Origin: Vigna angularis | Lineage: Eukaryota; Streptophyta; Magnoliopsida; Fabales; Fabaceae | Length of the DNA: 64,000 nt | Direction: 5' to 3' | Assembly (NCBI RefSeq): GCF_016808095.1 | Contig: NC_068976.1 | Coordinates: 32,544,371-32,608,370, forward strand | Shown: piece after piece, positions 46,933 to 58,579 of the stretch | Position numbering within the stretch: position 1 is the stretch's first letter | Layout: every line of letters starts with the position of its first letter | Notes under the pieces: generated by a model | What the model was told of the DNA's origin: nothing | What the model saw: the letters and a program-made list of their open reading frames with translations, nothing else | The model's database searches: none | Position numbers and translations under genes: made by a program

Positions 46933-48027
46933 TAAAATTAAGGTTTAATTGTTTATTTAATCCTTAAATTTACAATTAAGTTTCAATTTCGTTCTTTATT
47001 TTAAAAAAAGTCTTAATTTTGGTTTTATTTATTTAATTACACTAATCAAATTTATTCTGTTAATTTTGTATAAACATAATTAATTCTATGGTGACGTGGC
47101 AAAGAAGTTTGACTTTTTTTTTCTCCTCTCTACTTCTCAGACATGCGCCATTCACTGCTAATGTTTTTAAATTATTCAAAAAGCCATTTCTTTACTAAAC
47201 AAGGTAACGTAACTTAAGCACCCAACATTAGTTTTTTCTGAAATTTTTTCTACCAAAACATCTCCTATTTATATTTAAAATTTCTACATATTTAAAGTTA
47301 TATAATTATAATTTTGACGAATTATAAACAAATAATAAATTTATATTTTAAATTGAAAAATATTGAAATAAATTTATCGAAGTTTATTAATATATTTGTT
47401 CAAATAAATGTAAATTAAGAATGAATGAAGACGATTATCACTACAAAAATATGCAATTTTAGAAGGGGTTTTTTTTAACATTACCGGGGGTTTTAACCCC
47501 TGGTAAATATGTTTCCAGGGGTTACAGGAACCATTGAGAAAACTAGCGTCACAAAGGTAACGGAGGTTTTTTTCCAATTTCCAGGGGTTTTGGGAACCGC
47601 CGGAACTAACCGGGGTTCGTCAAAACCGCCCCTACTAACAGCGATTTATTAGAAACCGCCGACACTCACTATATTCTACAAACTGTACCTTTTCCAGGGG
47701 TTTTTTAAGAACCGCCGGAACTAACCGGGGTTATAGAACCGTCGGAAGTAGCTGAGTTCGAAACTTTCTAGGGGTTTCTTAAGAACCGCCGGAAATGCAT
47801 GCAGATTTGTTTTTTTGGAATTGGAGAATTTCGTAATTCTGATGCAGCAAAGACCTATCTAACAGTGTCAATAAAATGATATTAGAAATCTACAATAAAA
47901 TCAAGTACCTCTCAATAATACTAATGATATTAGAACATTATCTGTTTCCTTATATTTAGCTAAATAAAATCCATTTATTTACTTCTATATTGCAGCTGTG
48001 TAAATAACAATTACTAGGAAAGGATTT

Positions 48028-49980
48028 TCATGCTGTAATTACAATATTCTTCAAAATTTTCAGAAACATATCCTTATTTGCATTTGACAATGTATATATA
48101 GCAGGAAGATATCTACCATTCTCGTTAGGCCACAAATCTGGTCTTATACCCCAAAGTTGTAAGTCTTTTCTTGCCTTTAGATTGTCTTTGCATTTATTAT
48201 TTGTACTATCATTCAACAATGTAAACAATATATTATCACAAACATTTTTTTCAATGTGCATAACATCTAGATTGTGGTGCAATAAGTTATCTACCCAATA
48301 AGGAGGGTCAAAAAATATACTTTTCTTTCGCCATTGTAGAGTCTTTACCTTAGGACGATCAATTGTGCGTTGTCTTTTTGACCTTTCTTCAACAATAGGT
48401 TCTTTCCCAAATTCAACATGAATATTACCAAGTTGTTGTAAGATATCATGACCTGAGATTGCCACCGGTTGGCTTCTATTTTCAATAGTTCCATCAAACC
48501 TCATATGAGCCAATCTAAACCTATGTCTTCCATCTAACCACCGACGATGACTTATAAAACAAAATTTCCCACCTTTGACAAGCTTCTTAGGAGTAGATTC
48601 AAAATTACATCTCGGACATGCCAATCCTGTATGTGTGTTCCTCCCAGATAAGGTTCCAAGTCCTAGAAAGTCACTAATAGTCCACAATATGGTTGCACGC
48701 ATATCAAACACTTCATTCCCATATGAATCAAAAGTTTTGATGCCAATGTTCCACAACTCCTTCAACTCTTCTATTAATGGTTGTAAGTAAACATCAATAT
48801 CGTTGCCCGGTGCTCGTTTTCCAGGAATGATCATGGAGAGAATGAATGAACTTTGTTTCATACACATCCAAGGAGGAAGGTTGTATGGTATGAGAACAAC
48901 TGGCCAAATACTTTGATTGGTGCTCAAGTTGCCATATGGATTGAACCCCTCAGTAGCTAAACCAAGTCTCACATTTCGAGGGTCTAAGGCAAATTGAGGG
49001 TGCATGAGGTCAAATTTCTTCCATGCTTCAGAATCTCTTGGATGTCTTAACATGCCTTCATCCATACTTTCTGATGCATGCCATCTCATATGCTCAGCTA
49101 TTTTAGATGATAAAAACATCCTCTGTAATCGGGGCTTCAAAGGAAAATATCTTAACACCTTTGCAGGAATCTTCTTTCGCTTATTAACAACAACATCATC
49201 ATCAATTGTATTTCTCTTTTTTGGCTTCCATCTTGATGTCTTACATTTCTTACAAGAATCTCTATCTTTGTCTTCTCCAACATACAACATACAATCATTC
49301 GGGCAAGCATCAATTTTTGTGTAATGAAGACCAAGCTTGTTAATGACTTTTTTGGCTTCATAGAATGAATTTGGAATTTTAGCATGTTGAAATGCATCTG
49401 CTAGCAACTCTAGTATCATGGACATAGCTTTGTCACTTATTCTGCATAGACATTTGATGTGATACAACTTCACCAAGAATGAAAGTTTTGAATATTTATC
49501 ACATCCTTCATATAAATTTTGTTGTCCATCTTGCATTAATTCAAAAAAATTTGTCCCATCATGACTTCTAGCATGGCTTGACTCTGCACCCATCTCGTCA
49601 TCATCCGTCATGTCGTTGTTAGAGCAATGATGTGCAAATACATCATTAATCATTTCACACATATTATCATTAATTTCAACTCTTCCACCATCTTCTTCGA
49701 CCATTACTTGAGGAGCTTCAGCCATTACTTGAGGCGCTTCGTCATTTACTCTTCTCTCCCCGTGTAGAAGCCACACTGTATACCCTTTTGGAAAAGGTTT
49801 AATAATTAAATGATCATATACTTCTTCACGAGTTTGCCATTTCTTAAAATTGCATTTTTGACATGGACATATTATCTTTCCCCTGACACCACTATTAGTT
49901 AATGCAAAGTCCAAGAAGGTATTCAATCCTCTCATATATTGACTTGTATTTCGAGGCATGTCTATCCATGATTTATCCAT
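48028..49980 (-). CDS. CACTA TNP2-type transposase, C-terminally truncated
   Basis: The uninterrupted 650-residue frame starts ATGGATAAATC at 49980. Residues about 3-75 form the transposase-associated domain (DKSWIDMPRN, YMRGLNTFLDFA, CPCQKCNFKKWQTREEVYDH). The TNP2 domain follows, with CPNDCMLYVGED, MRWHASESMDEGMLRHPRDS, LGLATEGFNPYGNLS, SIWPVVLIPYNLPPWMCMK and GRNTHTGLACPRC. The last portion, LDVMHIEKNVCDN and then GIRPDLWPNENGRYLP, is the beginning of the region that normally leads into DUF4218. The frame stops shortly after (ILKNIVITA), only about 590 bp from the element's end. The C-terminal domain is therefore absent, and activity in cis is doubtful. There are no internal stops. Confidence 0.9.
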   Translation of the reverse strand: MDKSWIDMPRNTSQYMRGLNTFLDFALTNSGVRGKIICPCQKCNFKKWQTREEVYDHLIIKPFPKGYTVWLLHGERRVNDEAPQVMAEAPQVMVEEDGGRVEINDNMCEMINDVFAHHCSNNDMTDDDEMGAESSHARSHDGTNFFELMQDGQQNLYEGCDKYSKLSFLVKLYHIKCLCRISDKAMSMILELLADAFQHAKIPNSFYEAKKVINKLGLHYTKIDACPNDCMLYVGEDKDRDSCKKCKTSRWKPKKRNTIDDDVVVNKRKKIPAKVLRYFPLKPRLQRMFLSSKIAEHMRWHASESMDEGMLRHPRDSEAWKKFDLMHPQFALDPRNVRLGLATEGFNPYGNLSTNQSIWPVVLIPYNLPPWMCMKQSSFILSMIIPGKRAPGNDIDVYLQPLIEELKELWNIGIKTFDSYGNEVFDMRATILWTISDFLGLGTLSGRNTHTGLACPRCNFESTPKKLVKGGKFCFISHRRWLDGRHRFRLAHMRFDGTIENRSQPVAISGHDILQQLGNIHVEFGKEPIVEERSKRQRTIDRPKVKTLQWRKKSIFFDPPYWVDNLLHHNLDVMHIEKNVCDNILFTLLNDSTNNKCKDNLKARKDLQLWGIRPDLWPNENGRYLPAIYTLSNANKDMFLKILKNIVITA

Positions 49981-50534
49981 TAAAACGACCTTTGTTCATG
50001 ACATGAGGATTGAAAGGTTAGAATAAGTGACGATATTCAACGAAACACTACATAAGAATTCATAACTAAGTAGTTCCCCTACTTAGTTATGAAATTGTTG
50101 CTTGGAATAATTTAATACTAAGTAGTACACCTACTTAATGTTAAAAGTAAATTGTTGCTTGGAATATTTTGAATTTAGAGATTTAGATGTTTGGTATCCA
50201 AAAAACAAAAAGCAGTGATAAAAATAAATGAAGAAAAATAAGAGTCATGAGTGATCTCTAAATTAACAGAAGGAGACAAAGCACTACTTCCTATAGTTGT
50301 ATTAACATATTACAATAAGTTGGGTTTCCAAAGACAGACTTGTCTTCACATACCATATTTTAGAAGCTAAAAAACAAAGATCAAGGTTTAAAAAAATTAA
50401 GAAGAAAGGGAAAGAAATACCTCTTTCTGGGTTTTCTTACAACAACATGAACAAAAGGACATTTAACAGCTAGGCATCATCACAATTCACAAGCTTAAAG
50501 GGACCTGGGACTAACATCTGCACATGTACTTCTG

Positions 50535-50734
50535 CTAAAAGTATGAATTGGTTAGATTAAAATTCAAAAAAATCAAATCTGTAGAACGAAAGAAGATATA
50601 TTTAATAATTAAAAAAATAGTAAAAACATCAAGTACACAATCAAAACCTCAAACACCACATGCCAGTAACAGAGAAACTATAATTCAATTGGCTGATGTT
50701 GTTGCACTGAACTGGAAAGAGTAAAACAATAGGT
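50535..50734. repeat. 200-bp direct duplication inside CACTA, copy 1
   Basis: From CTAAAAGTATGAATTGG to AAAACAATAGGT, with about 6 differences from copy 2 at 51903-52102. It lies upstream of the transposase frame. Confidence 0.93.
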
Positions 50735-51405
50735 CATGTGTCTATATTCAGGTTAGAAAACAAATTATAATTCAAATTTAATCTAATACAACATTTTCCT
50801 TTTTCTTAAATTTTAAAATAAGATATAAGAAAAGAACAAAATATCAATGAACGAACAATATGAGAAAAGGAAAAAGGCATTTTACCTGAATCATTTAACA
50901 CACATAAATAGGGGAAACCAAAGATTCCTAGACTCATAAAAGTAATAATCCATGGAAACATATGCTTTAGTAACTTTCGAGTTTTCAAAAACTAATGGAA
51001 AAGGTTAATTAATATAACATTGGGCTTCTAAAAACAACAAATGCAATTATACAGTAACATTACCATATAATTCAAATAATGTATCTAACGAGCAACACGT
51101 ATAACTCAATAAGTATACAAGTCTCAAATTCAAACTTTTTTAATGAAAAAAAATAACAAAAGACAATAATAGTTTTCTGCTTAGCAATCAAACTCTACAA
51201 CTGCAAGATAAAGGTAAAGAGAACATTTAAAGGCAAATAAAATAATTATAGAGAATTTGAGAAAAGGTAGAAATGAAAAGGACAAAAACCTTAATTCAGA
51301 CTGAGAGTAGCAAAATGTTTACATCAATATTGGAGCTAGCATTACCGAGAGCATTACCAATAGAAGTCGATTACTGTATTTATATATAAATATTAAACAG
51401 AAACA

Positions 51406-51446
<41 letters not shown>

Positions 51447-51902
51447 ATATTTCCTCTAATATTTCTATTTTAACGTTTTCTTTCAAGTGTTTTATTAACT
51501 ATTTTGAAATCTTAATTTTAAACTTATTGTTCCGAATTCAAAGATGCAGTTAGAATTTGAAATTCTGTGAAACATAAAAAAGTTGAATGACTCAGATATA
51601 AATTTTAAAAGATATAATAATTTTACCCATTAAATTATATTCTCTATGGCCAAAGGTGTGTATTATGGTATCAAACTAGCATGAGGTGGCTACTTATACT
51701 TTTCATAACATAGCACACATGCGTAGTCACTCACAGTAATTGTTGTACTTCAATTTCAGACAACCCACAACTATTCTAAGCATTGAAAATGGAGATGAAG
51801 AGGAAGTGGGCTAGAAAATAATGAAGAGGAAGTGACCTGAATTATCTTAGAAACTAACTGATACAATATCCTCAAACCTATAGCATAGTGATGTTGTGCC
51901 TA

Positions 51903-52102
51903 CTAAAAGTATGAATTGGTTAGATTAAAATTCAAAAAAATCAGATCTGTAGAACGAAAGAAGATATATTTAATAATTAAAAAAATAGTAAAAACATCAA
52001 GTACACAATCAAAACCTCAAACACCACATGCCAGTAACAGAGAAACTATAATTCAATTGGTTGATGTTGTTGCACCAAACTGGAAAAAGTAAAACAATAG
52101 GT
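51903..52102. repeat. 200-bp direct duplication inside CACTA, copy 2
   Basis: Partner of 50535-50734 in the same orientation, 1368 bp away. It may reflect a local tandem duplication of the 5' region. Confidence 0.93.
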
Positions 52103-53605
52103 TATAGCTAATTAGTAAAACACGAATCAAAACTAGACTAGACTAATCGAACTACTAATCTAAAACAGTTGATAGAAATCAAAATACTCTATGAAACAAT
52201 ATTCCAAAAAACAAATCAAGTTTTCCAATTCATAAATTATTTCAAATTGATAAATTGAATCAAAATACATATCATATATTAATAACTTAACATAAAATTA
52301 TCCCTAAAGCTGAACCTAAAGCTGAACCTGCAAGTGAAAACTTAACATTCAAATTAATAAATTAATTCACGGTTGTTGTCCCTAAAGCTGAACCTGCAAG
52401 TGAAAAGTTGCTTGACGCAACTTTTGATTTCAGGTTTGTGATCGAAGTCGAAGAAGCACTAAGCGATATTATAAAATATAGTATGAGTCTCCAATAAACT
52501 TTATAGTGACCAAATGATTCATATTGTCAATTTTTGGCCAAGAACAATGCACCATTTACAGTGAACATTTACCCCTTCTTGTGTCTATGAAATACCATGA
52601 TATTATATATAAATGGTGTCACCAAAATAAATCAGTTTCATTGATAATACAAATCAAGTTTACCTGAATGACAATGACACTGAAGTCTCTGCTATTAAAA
52701 ATAAATCAACAAATAAATTCTTATCATTAGAAACAATGAAGATTAGGTTAGAATGAAAAATGAAGATATAGATAGAGAGATAGATGAAGATTAGGTTAGA
52801 GTAAAAGAAGAAGAAGAGGAACATACCTCAACCTCGCGTCGACCTCGCCGCCTCAACCACGATGCTCAGCCCAAGCTGGGGAAGACACAACACAGACGAA
52901 CACGAACACGCACACAAAGCAAGGAAAGCTTCTGATGAAGGCAGGGGAAGAAATGAAAGTGCTGGAAGGGAATTAGGGATTGGGGAAAAACCTTTCTAAT
53001 TTGCCTACCGTAAAAACCTTTTCTAATTTGCCTCAAAATCTTACTTTGGTAGTCATCTAATATTAAACCACCGAAAATTATTTTAAAATAAAAATATGTT
53101 CAGGGACGACTTTGGTTAGTAAACGCCAGAATTAAAAAAAAAAAAAAAATCTTACTTGCGGTTTTAAAACCTAAATCGCCGGAATTTATCCAGGGTTTCT
53201 AAAACCGCCGGAAAAAACCCCCTTCTAAAATTCATTATTTTTGTAGTGTATGTAATTACTTAAATATTTATTATCATTGATATTATGTGATGTATTTAAG
53301 TTTTGTTATTTTTAATTAATAATTTTAAATATGTTTACTATTAAACGTATTTTATAATTTTTTTAATCAGTATGAATTCCATTAAATAAATATCGTTATT
53401 AATTATTTTTAAATAATATATTTATTGATTTTAACTAGATATATTTTTAAATAATATATTTATTGAGTTTAATTAGATATTTTCAAATTAAAGGCTTAAA
53501 TGATATTTTTATTTGTTTATTTATAGATTAATTGTTTTAATTCAATTTTTAACTTCTATTATTATATCTTTATATCGTACTATTAATTTCATTTTTTTTA
53601 TCTTA

Positions 53606-53679
53606 AAATATGTATAATAATAATATTAATAAGAATAATAATAATATAATAATAATAATAATATAATAATAATGATGAT
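53606..53679. repeat. AAT/ATG microsatellite, left part
   Basis: Trinucleotide-rich AT repeat interrupted at 53679 by the gypsy solo LTR. The right part resumes at 56475. Confidence 0.9.
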
Positions 53680-56474
53680 TGTGACATCCCAAATATATAA
53701 TAATCACAATCATATAATATAGGCGTCAACATCCAAATAAAGAGAACAGTTGGAGTATGACTTGCAATTAAGTACGGGATTACAGTCATCCAAATATGAA
53801 GACAGAATTTTAAACTTAAACAGTTTAGAGTATTCAACACTTCAAGCGTTCAAATAGGAAATTCCTAAGTAGACTACACTGTAGCATCAGTGTCCTCCAA
53901 CTCTTGCTCCAAGGGAACCTCCTCAACAACATCTGCTCCCATCCAAGTGGATGATCATCGCAAAGGAAAACATACACAAGCAGCACATAACAAAGAAGCA
54001 AGGGTGAGCTAGATAAACAAGCAGTAATCATATAGTTCAATCAATAAATATCATCGTACTTAGCTACATATAAAGAACAATCAAGGCATACCACTTTAAA
54101 CCATGACTCAAACACTCACACGACTCATCCGGATTGGTATAACTGTCGATTTATTGGTCGTCTTTGCACTTGCGTAGTTCAGCTGGCACTCCTCAACACT
54201 ATGCAAGGTAAATCCCCCATCTGTCTATGTTTAAACTCTAAGACTATAGACGAGGACCTCCCTCTACTCTCACCACTCACATTGTTCTTCTCTATTTGAG
54301 CATGAACAATGCTTTGAGTGTAGGGATAGACATACCAGTTCAAAGCTCCATACAGTTATATAGAACACCAACAACACCACACACATCACTTTCAATCATC
54401 TCACCCTGAGATGTCCACTTCATACTCAATTACATCATTGTAGTTCACATTCATATGCTTTACAACCACTCAACAACACCATACATACATCCTGGCAGTC
54501 AAACAACATCAAACAGCTCAAACAGATGTGGAAAAATATGAAACTCACCGAACCAGGTCTCACAACGCACCAAGATGCAAGACTAGACAACAAAAATTCG
54601 CATAGCGCACCACCCTTGGTGCGCTGAGCGAATTTTCCTGACGAGGGGAGTGTTTTTCAGCTAAAATTCGCATAGCGCACCCCCCTTGATGTTCTGGGCG
54701 AATTTTCCTGACAAAAGGACAGCTAAAATTCGCATAGCGCACCCTATTTCGCATGGCGAATTAGTTCACAGCATACATCACACCTCAAACCTCTCGCTAT
54801 GCACCCCACTCGCTCTTCGAATTAAATGGGCAGTGATCCCAAACCACCACCAGTCGGATAGCGGCAGGATTCGCCATGGCGAGTCCATAAACAGTGAGCA
54901 TCACCCTCTGATAATTCGCACAGCGCACCAACTCGCACAGTGAATTACCAAGACAGTGAGCACCCTCTACAGGGTCTCGCTATGCGAGACAACTCGCATA
55001 GCGACACTGCATAATCTGCAGAACGTGAATTCTGCGGAATCACACACTCACACTAATCCTTACCATTTTCAGTTATTTTCCCCAACTTCTAACCCTCATT
55101 ATTCTTGTATCACGCCTAATTAAACTTGTCTAGATGATTATGAACGTTCTTAGCATGATTCTAAAGTGATTACTACCAAGTTTTCAACTTAAATTTCCAA
55201 GTTCATAAACCCAAGGACCCAATTTTGATTCTACCATTTTAAACATGACTTTACTCAGTTTTATGACCCTAACCTGTTCTAATTGACTCATACAAGCTAG
55301 CCACACTGTCCAATTGCGCTCAAGACCACCTATGCTCAAACTCCCTACCTCAGTTTCTCTCAAAGGACCAAAAACAATACTCTCTTAACCTTTTACTCAT
55401 CTAACATGACTAACACAGGATTTCCACCTCAACCACATCTCCCTAACCCAATTGGTCATCGGAGAAGAATCAGATGTTTGAATGCATCAGTCTCACCTTC
55501 GATGCCAGCACATATGACTAGTCACAACTGACTGGACCAGGCCAGGGCTGCTCTATGATCAGGGATGTGCCAACTCAGGTTTTTAAGATTCTTCTATCCT
55601 ACCAACACAATACTCTCAACAAGTCCCAAGTTATTTATCTAAGTCATCCAACCTGTCCTATGGTGTTTTAGACTCTAAATTCCCCATTTCGCTATCTCAC
55701 TTCCCTTTCCAGTAAGCTAAAACAGTACCTGTACAGTTAATTATTACTCCTTGTTATGTTATTATAGAATTCTCATTCCCAATCCTCTCCCCCAAAATTG
55801 CTTACAGCCAACCAACTTATCCAAGTCCAATAAACATCAGTATATCATGGTCACACAATTTCACATTTTCACCAATACAAATCAACATGCTCACCACAGA
55901 ATATAACTCAACAGTAATAAACCACAAATTATCAAGCATACACACCATACAGTTCAAACAAAACATAACTAGCTCCCCTTACCTCAGAGTTGTATTACCA
56001 AGCTCACAAGGACGCCCCTTTTTGGTATCTCACACACGCGAACTCAATCCAAACCCTACAAACCACCAAAGTGGTGACAGCAACAGCTCTTAGAGCTTGA
56101 TTTGGCAGAAACAGGAAAACGAAACCCCCTAGTAACATACAACCAGTAATGTTGCATGCTCTAGGTTCGAAGATAGTGAAAGAGAAGGGAAAAACGACTT
56201 ACCGGTCCAAACGAAAATACGATCGGTTCAAAAGGAAGCCTTCGGTGTGGTGAACGTCTGAGCACCTTCCAACCCAAGATTGAACGGTTCAGAGAGCTGG
56301 AAATTTAGAGAGAAGGCAGAGAAGAGTTTAGGGCAAAGAGTCTTAGAGAGGGAGAAGAGTTCAAAAAATGAAAAATTCTGAGGAGCCCTTCCTGAGGTTA
56401 GGTTGGCCTTAGTCTGATGGGCCAGACTACCCCACATAGGGCCCAATGACCTTAAACTTTTTCAGACTCTTACA
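53680..56474 (-). mobile_element. gypsy solo LTR, 2.8 kb, inserted in a microsatellite
   Basis: On the minus strand it starts TGTAAGAGTCTG and ends TTTGGGATGTCACA. TSD ATGAT is exact at 53675-53679 and 56475-56479. It aligns along its length with the solo LTR at 35063-46221 and is the uninterrupted member of that pair. It contains an array of CGCATAGCGA-type short motifs (54595-55010), a GTTGCATGCTCTAGG block and a pyrimidine-rich leader near 56290-56360. No coding domain is attached. Confidence 0.92.
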
Positions 56475-56490
56475 ATGATGATGATAATAG

Positions 56491-56555
<65 letters not shown>

Positions 56556-56632
56556 TAATAATAATAATAATAATATAATAATAATAATATAATAATAATA
56601 ATAATAATAATATAATAATAATAATAATAATA
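56475..56632. repeat. (AAT)n microsatellite, right part
   Basis: About 155 bp of AAT repeats with a few ATG and AT interruptions. They are continuous with 53606-53679 once the LTR is removed. Confidence 0.95.
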
Positions 56633-57328
56633 GTGAATATTTTAAAGAAAATAAGATTTTCAATTACGTTGGCCCTAGAAAACTGGATTTTATTTTTATG
56701 TTGTATTCACAGTATTTTTTCTGTATGCTATCTTCTATTAAAAAAATAAGATAAAATATACACTTTTAATTTGTTAAATGAAGAGTGAAATGGTTAAACA
56801 AATATTTTTAAACTTATGTGATTTTATCGTAGAGTTAATTAATATTAAATTAAATAGCGATATTTGTTAGAAGAAAAGTCCTAATTAATCTTCTTAGGAT
56901 TATACTAGTGTAGTTAAAAGTACCAAATAATTAAGAAAGTTTGAAGTTGATTTTGTCAAAATCAACTACAATAAGACAATTTTTGATTCAAATCCTTTTT
57001 TGAAAAGTTTTAATGTTTGGTACATAGTAGTATGTTTAAATTTTGAATATACTAAATAGGTTTAACAGGGAGAGAAAAGAGAAAGAGATTGGTCTGCGTC
57101 GCATAGAGAGTAGAGGAGAGAGAAAAAGATGCAGACATCTTTGCTCTATCACCATAGAGTTAACCCTGTTTTTGCAAAATTAACGGAATAAACTTGATTG
57201 GTACAATTATATAAAGTGGGGATGAAATTGAGACCTTCTTAAAAGGAAGGACGAAGTTGAGACTTAGTAGTGAATCTAAAGACTAAATAAACAATTAAAC
57301 ATAAAATTAATTCGTCAATTAATTTTAA

Positions 57329-57686
57329 GGTTTAATTGCTTGCATTGTCCACAGTTTGGCTCCAACGTGTCAAGTTAGTCCATCTTTTTAAAAAAGTTTC
57401 AATTACGTCCAAACTTGGTTTAAAAGTGTCAATTTTGTCCAAACGTATGTAAAATTTGCTTCAATCAAGTCCCTTCCGTTAAATCCACATAAATGGACGT
57501 ATGTAAAATATTTAACGTCCGTTTTGGTGAATTTAACGGAAGGGACTTGATTGAAGCAAATTTTACATACGTTTGGACGAAATTGACACTTTTAAACCAA
57601 GTTTGTACGTAATTGAAATTTTTTTAAAAAGATGGACTACTTTGACACGTTGCAGCCAAACTAGGGACAATGCAAGCAATTAAACC
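57329..57686. mobile_element. palindromic MULE MITE, 358 bp
   Basis: The inverted ends GGTTTAATTGCTTGCATTG and complement extend through most of the element (GTCCAAACGTATGTAAAATT appears on both arms). The 9-bp TSD TAATTTTAA is exact at 57320-57328 and 57687-57695. It lies only 10 bp beyond the TSD of the larger MULE. Confidence 0.93.
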
Positions 57687-57695
57687 TAATTTTAA

Positions 57696-58086
57696 CATTC
57701 TCCCAATTGACTCATACGATGTCATAACGTTCTTTCGTTTAATACAAAGTGTTAAAGAATCTTACATAAACTGGTTCATCATTATTCATAATAAGAAATA
57801 TAGAAATAACATGTGTAATGGTGATTGCACATCATTCACTCGACATGTTCATTTCCATGTACTACTATATCATCTCCTTTTCCTTAAGATGAGTTTAGAA
57901 TCACAAGTCCATAATGATTCAAACATAATATTATTTCAATAACAATAACAATAACATAATTTGATTTCTTCATCATAATTTGCATGCATAAACATAAAGA
58001 AGAAACATAAATTTAAGAAACTTATATATCAAAGAGCTCAGATTGTCATATAAGCATTAATAACATTAACATTCAACATTCAACAT
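57696..58086. other. noncoding stretch
   Basis: AT-rich sequence with no supported gene. Near 58060-58090 there is a short repeat of AACATTCAACATT. It may be the 3' non-coding part of the copia remnant that follows. Confidence 0.5.
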
Positions 58087-58579
58087 TTAACATTCACTAG
58101 TAGACATAATGTCCATATTCTTTACGTGGGCAATAAATAATTTTGGTGCTAACCATTTTATTAAAGGGTCAACAATCATAATATCAGTGCTAATATGTTC
58201 TATTAACGCTCTACGTTTATGAACTTCTTCTTTAATGACAAAATATTTCGATTTCATATTCTTAATACCTTTGAAATACCTGTTGTCCTGTCGTTCTTAG
58301 AAATGAAGACTATTACAGAATTATCACAATAAATTTTCAATGGCTTGACAATATTGTTGACTAGTCCAAGTTCTGAAATAAAGTTCTGCAACCAAACAGC
58401 CTGAATTGTGAAAGCATGCCACAAATTCAGCTTCCATGATGGATGCAACAATGATGGTCTGCTTCGCACATTTCCATGAAATTGCTCCTCCAACTAAAAC
58501 ATACACATAACCAAATGTAGACTTTCTTGTATCCATGTAGTTGGCAAAGTCTGAATTTGTATAACTAATCATTTAAAAG
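58087..58579 (-). pseudogene. copia RNase H C-terminal remnant
   Basis: The minus-strand frame from 58572 reads YTNSDFANYMDTRKSTFGYV, then GGAISWKCAKQTIIVASIMEAEFVA, the RNase H core of a copia element. After a frame change near 58380 it continues through FISKNDRTTG. After another near 58262 it continues to the C-terminus (SKYFVIKEEVHK, IEHISTDIMIVDPLIK, then a stop at 58087-58089). The N-terminal continuation lies beyond the solo LTR, at 62034 and onward. It is clearly dead. Confidence 0.85.

Larger units (their letters stand above)
47439..53248 (-). mobile_element. CACTA (En/Spm) transposon, 5.8 kb
   Basis: The ends CACTACAAAAATATGCAATT and, inverted, CACTACAAAAATAATGAATT continue into TTTTAGAAGGGG on both sides. 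The 3-bp TSD TAT is exact (47436-47438 and 53249-53251). Subterminal repeats of AACCGCCGGAACTAACCGG type are dense at 47460-47790 and 53100-53220. The transposase gene (48028-49980) reads leftward. At the right end, 52825-52985 on the minus strand looks like a 5' noncoding exon ending GGTTGAG/GTATGTTCC. The C-terminal part of the transposase and any TNPA-like second gene are missing, so it is an internally deleted derivative. Confidence 0.93.
46942..57301. mobile_element. MULE with nested CACTA element and gypsy solo LTR
   Basis: The left end GGTTTAATTGTTTATTTAAT and the inverted right end TGTTTAATTGTTTATTTAGT continue as imperfect inverted repeats of about 200 bp. The 9-bp TSD TAAAATTAA is exact at 46933-46941 and 57302-57310. 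Once the CACTA element (47439-53248) and the solo LTR (53680-56474) with their TSDs are removed, the MULE is about 1.75 kb. No transposase is recognised in the remaining parts (46942-47438, 53249-53679, 56475-57301), so it is non-autonomous. It contained an AAT microsatellite before the gypsy insertion. Confidence 0.88.

Noticed and set aside
49004..49324. 106-codon plus frame opposite the CACTA transposase
   Set aside because: It is an antisense shadow. The minus-strand frame carries the TNP2 motifs.
56427..56663. Minus frame rich in Tyr and Leu
   Set aside because: It translates the AAT microsatellite and crosses the LTR boundary.
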